A stretch of 64,000 nucleotides of DNA from Parabacteroides goldsteinii DSM 19448 = WAL 12034 (GTDB taxonomy: Bacteria; Bacteroidota; Bacteroidia; Bacteroidales; Tannerellaceae), in the NCBI RefSeq assembly GCF_000969835.1, contig NZ_KQ033913.1:808859-872858 (forward strand), written 5' to 3'. A program made the translations under genes and the position numbers. A model generated the notes under the pieces. It did not search any database and was not told the origin of the DNA. It worked only from the letters and a program-made list of their open reading frames with translations. Shown piece after piece: positions 1 through 6,879 of this stretch (the first letter of the stretch is position 1; the number at the start of each line of letters is the position of its first letter).

Positions 1-1
1 A

Positions 2-1237
2 GTCGATGTCTGGCGCCGTGAGAAACCGGAGTTCTGGGCAACCAAGAAAGCCTATTCGCCTGTCCGCCTGCTGACGGAACAAGTGGGTGACTATACGACG
101 GGTGAGCGCCTGTTGCTTCCCGTTTACAACCGCTTCGACCATACTGACCTGAATGAAATAAAAGTGCGCTATATATATAAAGGAATAGAGAAAGAGACGC
201 AGACAGCATCCATCGCGCCGCATCAGAAAGGAGTCCTGATTATCCCGGCTGAAAACTGGGAAGAGGGAAGCGAACTTCTTATCCGTTTCTTTACTGCCGG
301 TGGGGATTTAATAGATGCTTCACTTGTGACGCTGGGACAGCCGGCGATTACCTTGCCACAGTCGCACCGTAATGGTCCGCTTCTGGTTGAGGAAAATACT
401 GACCGTATTGTCGTGAAAGGCGAAGGCTTCGAAATACCTTTCTGCAAAGAAACGGGATTAATCTGTAACGCAACGGTCGACGGACGAGTATTTATTGAAA
501 AGGGCCCTTTCCTGAATCTGGATATCAACCTGAATCATCTGACCGGAGCTGAAGTCCGTAAAAGCGCCACCAAGTTCCTGACAGCCGATGCGGATTGGAG
601 AAAACAGAGTGTTACGTATATGAAGCAGGGTAAAAATGTACAGGTCATATTGAAGGGCCGTTATAACGATGTCGATACCGATATCCGCCTGTTGATTTCC
701 CCGGAAGGCCGTATGGAAATCAATTACCTGACAAACGGGCAGCCTAACGGTTTCCTGCGTGAAACGGGACTTTCGTTCTATCTTCCCGAAACGATGGAGC
801 AACTCAAATGGAAACGCCGCGGACATTGGAGTTATTATCCGGCCGGAGAGTTTGCCGGTAATGAGGGAGAAACTTCTCTTTATAACCCGAATCAGGTGGC
901 ATACGGCGAACGTCCGCAGCAACCCTGGCAAATGGATACGCATAATTATTATTACTGGGCCGATGCCGGAGCGAATTGCGATCGTCCGCTTACCCAAATG
1001 GCAAAGGGTATGAAGGAGAACATCTATTATTATACGTTGAACGCCGGTAATCCGTCCACCGGCCTGTCGGTTATTTCACCGGATGCCTCCGTTGCTTGCC
1101 GCTCCAATAAGCGAGCCGACGGACAACTGATTCTGTATGTCAATAACCGTTGGGATTACCCGGAAATTGCCTGGGGAAACTATTGTAAGACACTCGAAGC
1201 TAACCCTTGTTTTGGTAAAATAGAGATCATCTTTTAA
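2..1237 (+). CDS. Glycoside hydrolase family 2 (beta-galactosidase-like), C-terminal part
   Basis: The reading frame is open from the first bases of the window, so the start lies upstream. The visible 411 residues begin with DVWRREKPEFWATKKAYSP, the usual link after the catalytic barrel of large Bacteroidota GH2 enzymes, followed by beta-sandwich domains resembling the C-terminal domains of beta-galactosidase-type proteins (for example WKRRGHWSYYP near residue 265). The catalytic barrel is not in the window, so substrate cannot be read. Such enzymes are normally secreted and remove terminal sugars from glycans. A strong hairpin follows the stop. The GH2 assignment is from recognition of these C-terminal segments only; another GH2-like subfamily is possible. 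Confidence 0.72.
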   Translation, partial: VDVWRREKPEFWATKKAYSPVRLLTEQVGDYTTGERLLLPVYNRFDHTDLNEIKVRYIYKGIEKETQTASIAPHQKGVLIIPAENWEEGSELLIRFFTAGGDLIDASLVTLGQPAITLPQSHRNGPLLVEENTDRIVVKGEGFEIPFCKETGLICNATVDGRVFIEKGPFLNLDINLNHLTGAEVRKSATKFLTADADWRKQSVTYMKQGKNVQVILKGRYNDVDTDIRLLISPEGRMEINYLTNGQPNGFLRETGLSFYLPETMEQLKWKRRGHWSYYPAGEFAGNEGETSLYNPNQVAYGERPQQPWQMDTHNYYYWADAGANCDRPLTQMAKGMKENIYYYTLNAGNPSTGLSVISPDASVACRSNKRADGQLILYVNNRWDYPEIAWGNYCKTLEANPCFGKIEIIF

Positions 1238-1247
1238 ACTCGTTTGT

Positions 1248-1278
1248 AAGAGGTGGTTTTAACCACCTCTTATTTTTT
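1248..1278. terminator. Bidirectional intrinsic terminator between convergent genes
   Basis: AAGAGGTGGTT at 1248-1258 pairs perfectly with AACCACCTCTT at 1261-1271, followed by a T-run on the plus strand and preceded by a suitable A-rich flank for the minus strand. It sits between the end of the GH2 gene (plus) and the end of the sulfoxide reductase gene (minus), so it can serve both. Confidence 0.85.
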
Positions 1279-1281
1279 ATA

Positions 1282-1749
1282 TCAAAGCAATCCGCATATC
1301 CTTTCCAGATAGTTTGCATCGACTTCATCGAAACTATCCAGCTTATCGCTGTCTATATCGAGAACCGCTATGACTTTCCTCTCGCGGATCACCGGAACCA
1401 CAATCTCTGACCTGGAAGCTGCGTTGCAGGCTATATGCCCGGGAAACAGTTCTACATCCGGAACAATCAGGGTCTTTGCTTCTTTCCATGCCGTACCGCA
1501 AACACCTTTGCCGTGCCGGATGCGGGTACAGGCAATCGGTCCCTGAAAAGGGGCGAGCACCAACATATCTTCTTTTACCACGTAAAAACCTACCCAAAAG
1601 AAATCGAATGTCTGTTTCAATGCTGCGGCAACATTCGCCATATTGGCTGTCATATCTGTTTCACCGGCCAGCAACGCTTCTATCTGGAGGAACAACGTCT
1701 GGTATTGTTGTTCTTTGTCTCCCTCCGTTATGATTAAATTCTCTGCCAT
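1282..1749 (-). CDS. msrC: Free methionine-(R)-sulfoxide reductase (GAF domain)
   Basis: A 155-residue single GAF-domain protein. It reduces free methionine-R-sulfoxide in the cytoplasm, part of oxidative damage repair. Family cysteines are seen at residues 74 (PIACTR), 84 (GVCGTA) and 108 (HIACNA); the 10- and 24-residue spacing equals that of the E. coli enzyme (Cys84, 94, 118). The start chosen is MAENLI at 1749, not the ATG 24 bases further upstream, because a -7 element (TACCTTTG on the minus strand, plus positions 1771-1778) would place the transcript start close to 1765. It is divergent from a MATE exporter. The enzyme family is clear; the symbol follows E. coli use. Confidence 0.88.
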   Translation of the reverse strand: MAENLIITEGDKEQQYQTLFLQIEALLAGETDMTANMANVAAALKQTFDFFWVGFYVVKEDMLVLAPFQGPIACTRIRHGKGVCGTAWKEAKTLIVPDVELFPGHIACNAASRSEIVVPVIRERKVIAVLDIDSDKLDSFDEVDANYLERICGLL

Positions 1750-1770
1750 ATTTAAATTATTATAGGAAAA

Positions 1771-1778
1771 CAAAGGTA
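1771..1778 (-). promoter_or_regulatory. Bacteroidota -7 promoter element for the sulfoxide reductase
   Basis: Minus-strand TACCTTTG matches TAnnTTTG, about 22 bases from the chosen start codon. It lies back to back with the promoter at 1800-1807. Confidence 0.65.
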
Positions 1779-1799
1779 AAAATTAATCGTAAATATCCG

Positions 1800-1807
1800 T
1801 ACCTTTG
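1800..1807 (+). promoter_or_regulatory. Bacteroidota -7 promoter element for the MATE exporter
   Basis: TACCTTTG, 18 bases before the ATG at 1825. This supports 1825 over the upstream TTG at 1816 as the start. Confidence 0.65.
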
Positions 1808-1824
1808 CGCATCAATTGATTTTT

Positions 1825-3180
1825 ATGACAGAACAAAACTCACCTTTGGTACTGGGTACCGAACGTATCGGAAAACTACTTACGCAGTATGCTATTCCGG
1901 CAATTATAGCCATGACCGCTTCTTCGCTTTATAACATGGCTGATAGTATTTTTATAGGACATGGGGTAGGACCGCTGGCAATTTCCGGTCTGGCTCTGAC
2001 ATTTCCGTTGATGAACCTGGCGGCAGCTTTCGGTTCGCTGGTTGGTGTCGGTGCTTCTACATTAGTTTCGGTAAAGCTGGGACAGAAGGATTATGAAGGG
2101 GCCAACCAGGTATTGGGGAATGTACTTGTTCTGAATGTACTGCTCGGGGTGGCTTTTACCATTGTCTTTTTGCTCTTGCTCGACCCTATTCTTTATTTCT
2201 TCGGGGCCAGTGAAAATACGATAGGGTATGCCCGCGATTACATGCAGATTATTTTATATGGGAATGTGATAACCCATATGTATCTGGGATTGAATGCGGT
2301 GTTGCGCTCGTCGGGCTTTCCCAAACAGGCTATGTATGCCACCCTGGCTTCTGTGGTGATAAACTGTATCTTGAATCCGATTTTTATCTTTGGCTTTGAG
2401 TGGGGAATCAAGGGTTCTGCATGGGCGACAGTCATTTCGCAGGTAATCTCTTTGACGGGACAGATGATTCATTTTTCAAGTCCGAAACAGTTGCTCCATT
2501 TTAAGAAAGGGATTTATAAACTGAGGAAAGAGGTGGTGAAGGGTATTCTGTATATCGGGATGTCGCCTTTTTTGATGAATCTTTGTTCCTGTCTGATTGT
2601 TATCCTGATCAACCGCGGTTTGAAAGAACATGGGGGAGACATGGCGATTGGTGCTTATGGTATCGTAAACCGCATTATCTTCCTGTTTGTAATGATTATT
2701 ATGGGCTTCAATCAGGGGATGCAACCTATTGCCGGATATAATTTCGGTGCCCGCTTATATCCCCGTGTAACGGAAGTAACCAAGTTGACGATGAAGTGGG
2801 CAATCGGAGTGGCAACGACCGGTTTCTTGCTCTGCCAGTTATTCCCGACCCTGATCGTGAATATGTTTACAACGGATGACGAACTGGTGAAAGCGGCCGT
2901 GTTTGGTCTTCATATCGTATTTGCCGTTTTCCCGATAGTCGGCTTTCAGATGGTGGCAACGAACTTCTTCCTTTCGATTGGTATGTCGAAGAAGGCTATC
3001 TTCCTGTCACTTACCCGGCAAATGCTGTTTCTGATTCCTTGTTTGATTGTCCTTCCTCGCTTCTTCGGTACGCTGGGAGTCTGGATCAGTATGCCGGTTG
3101 CCGATACGATCGCAACAGTTGTTACGGCAATCGTACTGGTGAATCAATTCAAGAAGTTTAAACATGAATCTCCTAACTAA
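1825..3180 (+). CDS. MATE family efflux transporter
   Basis: A 451-residue integral inner-membrane protein with about 12 hydrophobic segments, typical MATE length. MATE proteins export drugs or metabolites in exchange for Na+ or H+. The opening (LLTQYAIPAIIAMTASSLYN) and the mid-protein MSPFLMNLCSC and GFNQGMQPIAGYNFGAR segments are typical of the prokaryotic NorM/DinF-like branch common in Bacteroidota. The ATG at 1825 fits the promoter at 1800-1807. Substrate cannot be told from sequence. A second MATE gene in this window (28136-29479) is only distantly similar. Confidence 0.88.
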   Translation: MTEQNSPLVLGTERIGKLLTQYAIPAIIAMTASSLYNMADSIFIGHGVGPLAISGLALTFPLMNLAAAFGSLVGVGASTLVSVKLGQKDYEGANQVLGNVLVLNVLLGVAFTIVFLLLLDPILYFFGASENTIGYARDYMQIILYGNVITHMYLGLNAVLRSSGFPKQAMYATLASVVINCILNPIFIFGFEWGIKGSAWATVISQVISLTGQMIHFSSPKQLLHFKKGIYKLRKEVVKGILYIGMSPFLMNLCSCLIVILINRGLKEHGGDMAIGAYGIVNRIIFLFVMIIMGFNQGMQPIAGYNFGARLYPRVTEVTKLTMKWAIGVATTGFLLCQLFPTLIVNMFTTDDELVKAAVFGLHIVFAVFPIVGFQMVATNFFLSIGMSKKAIFLSLTRQMLFLIPCLIVLPRFFGTLGVWISMPVADTIATVVTAIVLVNQFKKFKHESPN

Positions 3181-3226
3181 AAAAAATATTGTATATTTAT
3201 CGCAAGATAATAAAATCGGTTAGTAT

Positions 3227-3868
3227 ATGGATAACAAAATCATATTGACCATTGGCCGGCAGTTTGGCAGTGGTGGTCGTGAAATAGGGAAAAAACTGGC
3301 TCAGGCATTGGGCATCGGTTATTATGATAAGGAGTTGATGGCGGTGGCCGCCAAGGAAAGCGGATTGAGCGAAGAGTTCTTCGAAAAGGCGGACGAACGT
3401 GCTTCGAGCGGACTGGCGTATGCTTTTACTATGGGATATTCCTATATGGGAATGTTCACTCCTTATAATGACATTCTTTCCAACGACGGACTGTTTAAAT
3501 TCCAGAGTGACGCAATCCGTAAGTTGGCATCGGAGCAGTCGTGCGTGCTGGTGGGACGTTGTGCCGATTATATCCTGCGGGATGATCCGGATTGTCTTAG
3601 TTTTTTTATCCATAATAATATGGAAAACCGTATCCAGCGCATCCTCGAAAGTCAGAATATCACTGTCGAACAAGCAAAGGAACTGATGGGGAAGACCGAT
3701 AAATCGCGTGCAGCCTACTATAATTATTATACGAATAAAGAATGGGGTGTAGCCTCATCCTATAATTTTTCTATCGACGTATCCGTATTGGGTGTAGACG
3801 AGACTGTCGAGTTCATGAAAGCATTTGTTGAACGGAAAATGAATAAGCGTCCGCCACATTTCGGATAA
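3227..3868 (+). CDS. Cytidylate-kinase-like family protein
   Basis: 213 residues with an N-terminal P-loop GRQFGSGGREIGKK (residues 10-23) and LAQALGIGYYDKELM, the signature of the cytidylate kinase-like family (AAA_26 type). These proteins are related to CMP kinase but their substrate is mostly unproven; this is probably not the housekeeping Cmk. The protein looks soluble and cytoplasmic. It sits 46 bases after the MATE gene on the same strand, possibly co-transcribed. Downstream is the TPP riboswitch with its own promoter, so the next gene is a separate unit. Confidence 0.8.
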   Translation: MDNKIILTIGRQFGSGGREIGKKLAQALGIGYYDKELMAVAAKESGLSEEFFEKADERASSGLAYAFTMGYSYMGMFTPYNDILSNDGLFKFQSDAIRKLASEQSCVLVGRCADYILRDDPDCLSFFIHNNMENRIQRILESQNITVEQAKELMGKTDKSRAAYYNYYTNKEWGVASSYNFSIDVSVLGVDETVEFMKAFVERKMNKRPPHFG

Positions 3869-3873
3869 TTTAC

Positions 3874-3881
3874 TATCTTTG
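3874..3881 (+). promoter_or_regulatory. -7 promoter element before the TPP riboswitch
   Basis: TATCTTTG, just after the stop of the cytidylate-kinase-like gene and about 10 bases before the riboswitch begins. Confidence 0.65.
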
Positions 3882-3889
3882 TCGTCGAC

Positions 3890-3970
3890 TTATCATAGGG
3901 GTGCCTTAATACACAGGCTGAGATTATACCCATAGAACCTGCCCGGGTAATGCCGTGAAGGGAGAATCGG
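3890..3970 (+). promoter_or_regulatory. TPP riboswitch (THI element)
   Basis: All conserved TPP aptamer blocks are visible in order: GGGGTGCC (3898-3905), CTGAGA (3918-3923), GAACCTG (3935-3941), CGGGTAATGCC (3944-3954) and GAAGGGA (3957-3963). It precedes the Thi4 gene. Thiamine pyrophosphate binding normally turns the downstream gene off. Confidence 0.95.
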
Positions 3971-3987
3971 TAGAATTGCTAAATAAA

Positions 3988-4015
3988 GGAGAGCTTTAAC
4001 CTCTATGTGCTCTCC
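3988..4015 (+). promoter_or_regulatory. Hairpin in the riboswitch expression platform
   Basis: GGAGAGC (3988-3994) pairs with GCTCTCC (4009-4015). It lies between the aptamer and the Thi4 start at 4043, has no strong T-run, and could control read-through or ribosome access. Confidence 0.5.
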
Positions 4016-4042
4016 GATGTTTAAACTCTAATTATTATTGTA

Positions 4043-4813
4043 ATGGAACAGATCGTTTCAACGGGGATTATTGACTCTTATTTTGCAAAACTGAAGAGCA
4101 ACTTATCAATTGATGTGGCTATTGTTGGTGGTGGCCCTTCCGGTATCGTAGCAGCTTATTATCTGGCTAAAGCCGGAAAGAAAGTGGCTCTTTTCGACCG
4201 TAAACTGGCTCCGGGAGGAGGCATGTGGGGCGGTGCCATGATGTTTAATGATATTGTCGTACAGGAAGAAGCCATGCCGATCGTGAAGGAACTGGGCGTT
4301 TCTTATCATGATGCCGGCAATGGTACTTATATTATGGATTCGGTTCATACTACTTCAGCATTGATCTATCAGGCAACAAAAGCCGGTGCTACTATTTTTA
4401 ACTGCTATTCTGTGGAAGATGTGGTATTCCACAACGATGCAGTAGCCGGTGTGGTAGTTAACTGGGCTCCGGTAATCCGCGAAGGTATGCATGTAGACCC
4501 GCTGACTATTATGGCAAAAGCCGTATTGGAAGGAACAGGACACGACTGCGAAGTGGCACGTACTGTTGCCCGCAAAAACGATATCAAACTGAATACCCCG
4601 ACCGGCGGTGTAATCGGCGAACGTTCATTAAACGTTGAGTTGGGTGAACAGACAACGGTAGAAAATACAAAAGAAATCTATCCGGGACTGTTTGTTTCAG
4701 GTATGGCAGCCAATGGTGTAAGTGGTAGCTTCCGTATGGGACCGATTTTCGGTGGTATGCTGATGAGCGGTAAGAAAGCGGCAGAACTGATCTGTGCAAA
4801 ACTGGATAAATAA
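4043..4813 (+). CDS. thi4: Thi4-family thiazole synthase (sulfide-dependent type)
   Basis: 256 residues with an N-terminal dinucleotide fold (VAIVGGGPSGIVAAYYLAKA, residues 25-44). Thi4 makes the thiazole half of thiamine from NAD and glycine. In yeast Thi4 a cysteine donates the sulfur and the enzyme dies after one turnover; here the equivalent place in the REGMHVDP segment is His150, as in archaeal Thi4 proteins that use free sulfide and turn over repeatedly. A C-terminal GMAANGVSGSFRMGPIFGGM loop is present. It is alone behind a TPP riboswitch, which confirms the thiamine role. A sulfide-using enzyme fits an anaerobic gut bacterium. The catalytic mode is inferred from the residue. Confidence 0.9.
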   Translation: MEQIVSTGIIDSYFAKLKSNLSIDVAIVGGGPSGIVAAYYLAKAGKKVALFDRKLAPGGGMWGGAMMFNDIVVQEEAMPIVKELGVSYHDAGNGTYIMDSVHTTSALIYQATKAGATIFNCYSVEDVVFHNDAVAGVVVNWAPVIREGMHVDPLTIMAKAVLEGTGHDCEVARTVARKNDIKLNTPTGGVIGERSLNVELGEQTTVENTKEIYPGLFVSGMAANGVSGSFRMGPIFGGMLMSGKKAAELICAKLDK

Positions 4814-4833
4814 GATTATCTGATATACATGAA

Positions 4834-4882
4834 AAGAAAGGACGGTTATCTTTTTACAGATTTCCGTCCTTTCTTCATATAG
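4834..4882. terminator. Hairpin terminator after thi4
   Basis: AAGAAAGGACGG (4834-4845) pairs perfectly with CCGTCCTTTCTT (4864-4875). The tail after it is only moderately T-rich. It lies between thi4 (plus) and the HTH gene end (minus) and may serve both. Confidence 0.6.
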
Positions 4883-4906
4883 TAACATAAAAACTCATGC
4901 TTCCTA

Positions 4907-5875
4907 TTACATCTTCTCTACAAGTTCCCGTTGTTTTTTGAAAAACTGTATACGCTGCATTTCTCCGCTTTCGGAGATCATAGTAGAAAACTTACGTAAG
5001 GATTGAATCCATTCTTTCAGGTTCTTACACATCTCTTTGTCTCTCGATGTGATCGAGTTGATCGAAAAGATCCGGATCAGGCTTAATTGCAAACTGGATG
5101 TTTCCACAAAACTGTATGTGGCTTCGAAGTTTATGTTGGATATATATATATGTATATCCTTGCCTGAGTCAAATTTACCTCTGGAAGCGATTGTCTCCAG
5201 GTCGTCCAATAGCCGGAGGAGTTCTTCCTGTAGTTTGGTTACTTCCTCTTCCGTGATTAAATGAATGCTGGCGAAATATTTAATATCGTTCACCAGGTAG
5301 TTAAACATCATGCTGTCCCATATATAGTTTGTTGTTTGTATATATGTACTGGCTTCTACGAATGCCTTTTGGGCATGTTTGAGTTCTTCGGATAAATTTA
5401 ATTCTGAAAAATATTTTACACAATTTACTTTTTCATTCTGGTACATCCATTTAAATAACCGAAACTTAGACAAGCTATCGTATTTCAGATAATAAGTCTG
5501 TGGTATCATATTTGAGGCTGTACTTAACTCCGAAGTCGGATCGTCGCGCAGAGACTCAAACAATTCAAGATAGTGGTCAAGGATTTTGTAATACGTTTTG
5601 ATAGGATCTGAATAATGTAAAAGATTCAGGTCGAACATTGCGTTATTAGTATAGCTTATACCCACGATCTGGTCAAGTGAAACTCCCAGTTTCTTTGAAA
5701 TGATGGAAGCCTCATTGAGGGTGAAGGGAACCTCGCCGCGTAATCTTCTGTATACGGCCTCTTTTCCTATGTAGAGAATATCCATCAGGGTATTCGCTAA
5801 ATTAACCCCATCCGGTATCTTCTCTTTCATTACCTCGATCAGATTTGTATTTAATACATCTGTATTCATTTCCAA
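4907..5875 (-). CDS. Helix-turn-helix protein, paralog 1 of 3
   Basis: 322 residues; no named family recognised. Residues about 22-72 look like a Cro/XRE-type helix-turn-helix (LANTLMDILYIGKEAVYRRL then LGVSLDQIVG). The rest, about 250 residues, is mostly helical and ends in SGEMQRIQFFKKQRELVEKM. Two full-length homologs lie at 25538-26503 and 26711-27676; all three share KEAVYRRLRGEV, a central NDI-YF stretch and the C-terminal QRI-FF--QR motif. That architecture suggests a cytoplasmic regulator whose large domain senses a ligand or oligomerises. Upstream lie two TTTCGAAA palindromes that could be its own operator. Function is unknown. Confidence 0.75.
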   Translation of the reverse strand: MEMNTDVLNTNLIEVMKEKIPDGVNLANTLMDILYIGKEAVYRRLRGEVPFTLNEASIISKKLGVSLDQIVGISYTNNAMFDLNLLHYSDPIKTYYKILDHYLELFESLRDDPTSELSTASNMIPQTYYLKYDSLSKFRLFKWMYQNEKVNCVKYFSELNLSEELKHAQKAFVEASTYIQTTNYIWDSMMFNYLVNDIKYFASIHLITEEEVTKLQEELLRLLDDLETIASRGKFDSGKDIHIYISNINFEATYSFVETSSLQLSLIRIFSINSITSRDKEMCKNLKEWIQSLRKFSTMISESGEMQRIQFFKKQRELVEKM

Positions 5876-5925
5876 TTCTCCCTTTTAAATAATATATATG
5901 TTCAATTATTAAACAATAAACAAAG

Positions 5926-5992
5926 CGTATTGTTTCGAAAAACGCAACAAATGTAATAAGCACACTCACGGGTTGCGTATTTTCGAAAATGC
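5926..5992. promoter_or_regulatory. Twin TTTCGAAA palindromes, candidate operator
   Basis: Two copies of a GCGTATT-TTTCGAAA-GC-like palindrome, about 50 bases centre to centre: TTTCGAAA in 5933-5940 with GCGT/ACGC flanks, and the perfect 12-base ATTTTCGAAAAT at 5979-5990. They also form a longer inverted repeat with each other (GTTTCGAAAAACGCAAC with GTTGCGTATTTTCGAAA). The pair is 57-115 bases upstream of the HTH gene start, a fitting place for an autoregulatory operator. Confidence 0.45.
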
Positions 5993-6041
5993 GGAGGGGG
6001 TAAATAGACGAATGAGAAATAGATATGACTGAAAATACCTT

Positions 6042-6086
6042 ATATGCGAAATAAAACTCCCGTATTTGCTTAGTAAATTCGCATAT
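6042..6086. repeat. Inverted repeat ATATGCGAA/TTCGCATAT
   Basis: Nine-base perfect arms at 6042-6050 and 6078-6086 with a 27-base loop, upstream of both the minus-strand HTH gene and the plus-strand efflux operon. Role unknown. Confidence 0.5.
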
Positions 6087-6226
6087 CTCAAAAGAGAGAC
6101 GGCAATGATGGTTTGAACGGATAGTTATTGCAGTTTACTATTAATACTAAGTGATGTTAATTGAAATAGCATTAGAATGGATGAACTTTATTTTATTTTA
6201 GTCTTAGATTTTTTGTTTATAAATTA

Positions 6227-6340
6227 TTGACCTAACCAAACATTTGCTTGTATAATCAGAATGAGTAGACCACTAATGCTAATACCATGAACAACTGTCC
6301 GGCTGGGAGGTGACTCTCGGCCGGAATTTTTTTTGCTATA
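6227..6340 (+). ncRNA. Candidate short transcript ending in an orphan terminator
   Basis: TTGACC (6227-6232), an 18-base spacer and TATAAT (6251-6256) resemble a classical sigma-70 promoter, unusual for this phylum. About 40 bases on, TCCGGCTGGGAG (6298-6309) pairs through 12 positions, two of them wobbles, with CTCTCGGCCGGA, followed by a run of eight T. The terminator has no protein gene ahead of it on this strand. Either a roughly 75-base RNA is made here, or this is an upstream insulator of the efflux operon. The promoter may be chance. Confidence 0.35.
6298..6336 (+). terminator. Strong intrinsic terminator without an upstream gene
   Basis: A 12-pair stem with GTGA loop and T8 tail on the plus strand, 45 bases upstream of the efflux operon promoter. 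Confidence 0.8.
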
Positions 6341-6378
6341 TATCTGATATTTGCCATTGTGTTGCAAAATAAACTTTC

Positions 6379-6386
6379 TATTTTTG
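6379..6386 (+). promoter_or_regulatory. -7 promoter element of the metal-efflux operon
   Basis: TATTTTTG, with ATTG 19 bases upstream, 11 bases before the ATG at 6397. It would make a nearly leaderless message. Confidence 0.6.
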
Positions 6387-6396
6387 CAGAATAAAT

Positions 6397-6786
6397 ATGA
6401 AAGCAAAGAAAAACATAATCCGTTACGTAATGTTGATAGCCGGCATCATCATGCTGCTTTCGGTCATTATACCGCATCATCATCATAGTAACGGTCTGCC
6501 TTGTTTTAAACCGCTGACTGAACACAGTCACAAGAGTGCTTCTTCTCACGATTGCGGTTGTAACGGGCATAATGTTGCTCTTTTCACCTCTCTGCTGTCA
6601 CATGCGACGGATGTGGATGCTAGTCATCTGCTTTTCCCTTTGCAAGTTTTATTTGATTATATTAACCCTCCCGAACCGGCTTTTTGCGGACAACCTTTTG
6701 AACGCAGTCGAGCCTTTTATATTGAGTCTCTGCACGATAGCTGGATAACGTGTGCAAGTGGACTGCGAGCCCCTCCTGTGTTATAA
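6397..6786 (+). CDS. Small His-rich membrane-anchored protein (DUF6769-like)
   Basis: 129 residues with one N-terminal hydrophobic segment (about residues 8-25) directly followed by PHHHH and then a Cys/His-rich stretch (HSHKSASSHDCGCNGH, about residues 43-58). It resembles small proteins that precede CusB/CusA-type operons in Bacteroidales (DUF6769, from memory). The likely role is binding or sensing a metal ion on the periplasmic side, but that is inferred from the His and Cys residues and the gene order only. First gene of a four-gene operon with adaptor, pump and channel. Confidence 0.65.
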   Translation: MKAKKNIIRYVMLIAGIIMLLSVIIPHHHHSNGLPCFKPLTEHSHKSASSHDCGCNGHNVALFTSLLSHATDVDASHLLFPLQVLFDYINPPEPAFCGQPFERSRAFYIESLHDSWITCASGLRAPPVL

Positions 6787-6879
6787 TTGTTACTGATGGT
6801 GGCGAACCTTATTCGCTTTTCGGTGTTTTTATCTAAACGCCGAGCTATTTATTATGCATTAATAACACATTATAATACA

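Larger units (their letters stand above)
5876..6396. other. Gene-free structured region, 521 bp
   Basis: No convincing open frame on either strand. It holds paired palindromes (5926-5992), an inverted repeat ATATGCGAA/TTCGCATAT (6042-6050 and 6078-6086), a TTGACC-18-TATAAT sequence (6227-6256), a very strong plus-strand terminator (6298-6340), and the promoter of the metal-efflux operon (6379-6386). Confidence 0.7.

Noticed and set aside
3197..3673. 158-codon minus-strand frame
   Set aside because: Antisense to the cytidylate-kinase-like gene, which has a clear P-loop.
6787..6879. Upstream extension of the RND adaptor frame
   Set aside because: Starts at a TTG and would hide the lipoprotein signal that begins at 6880.
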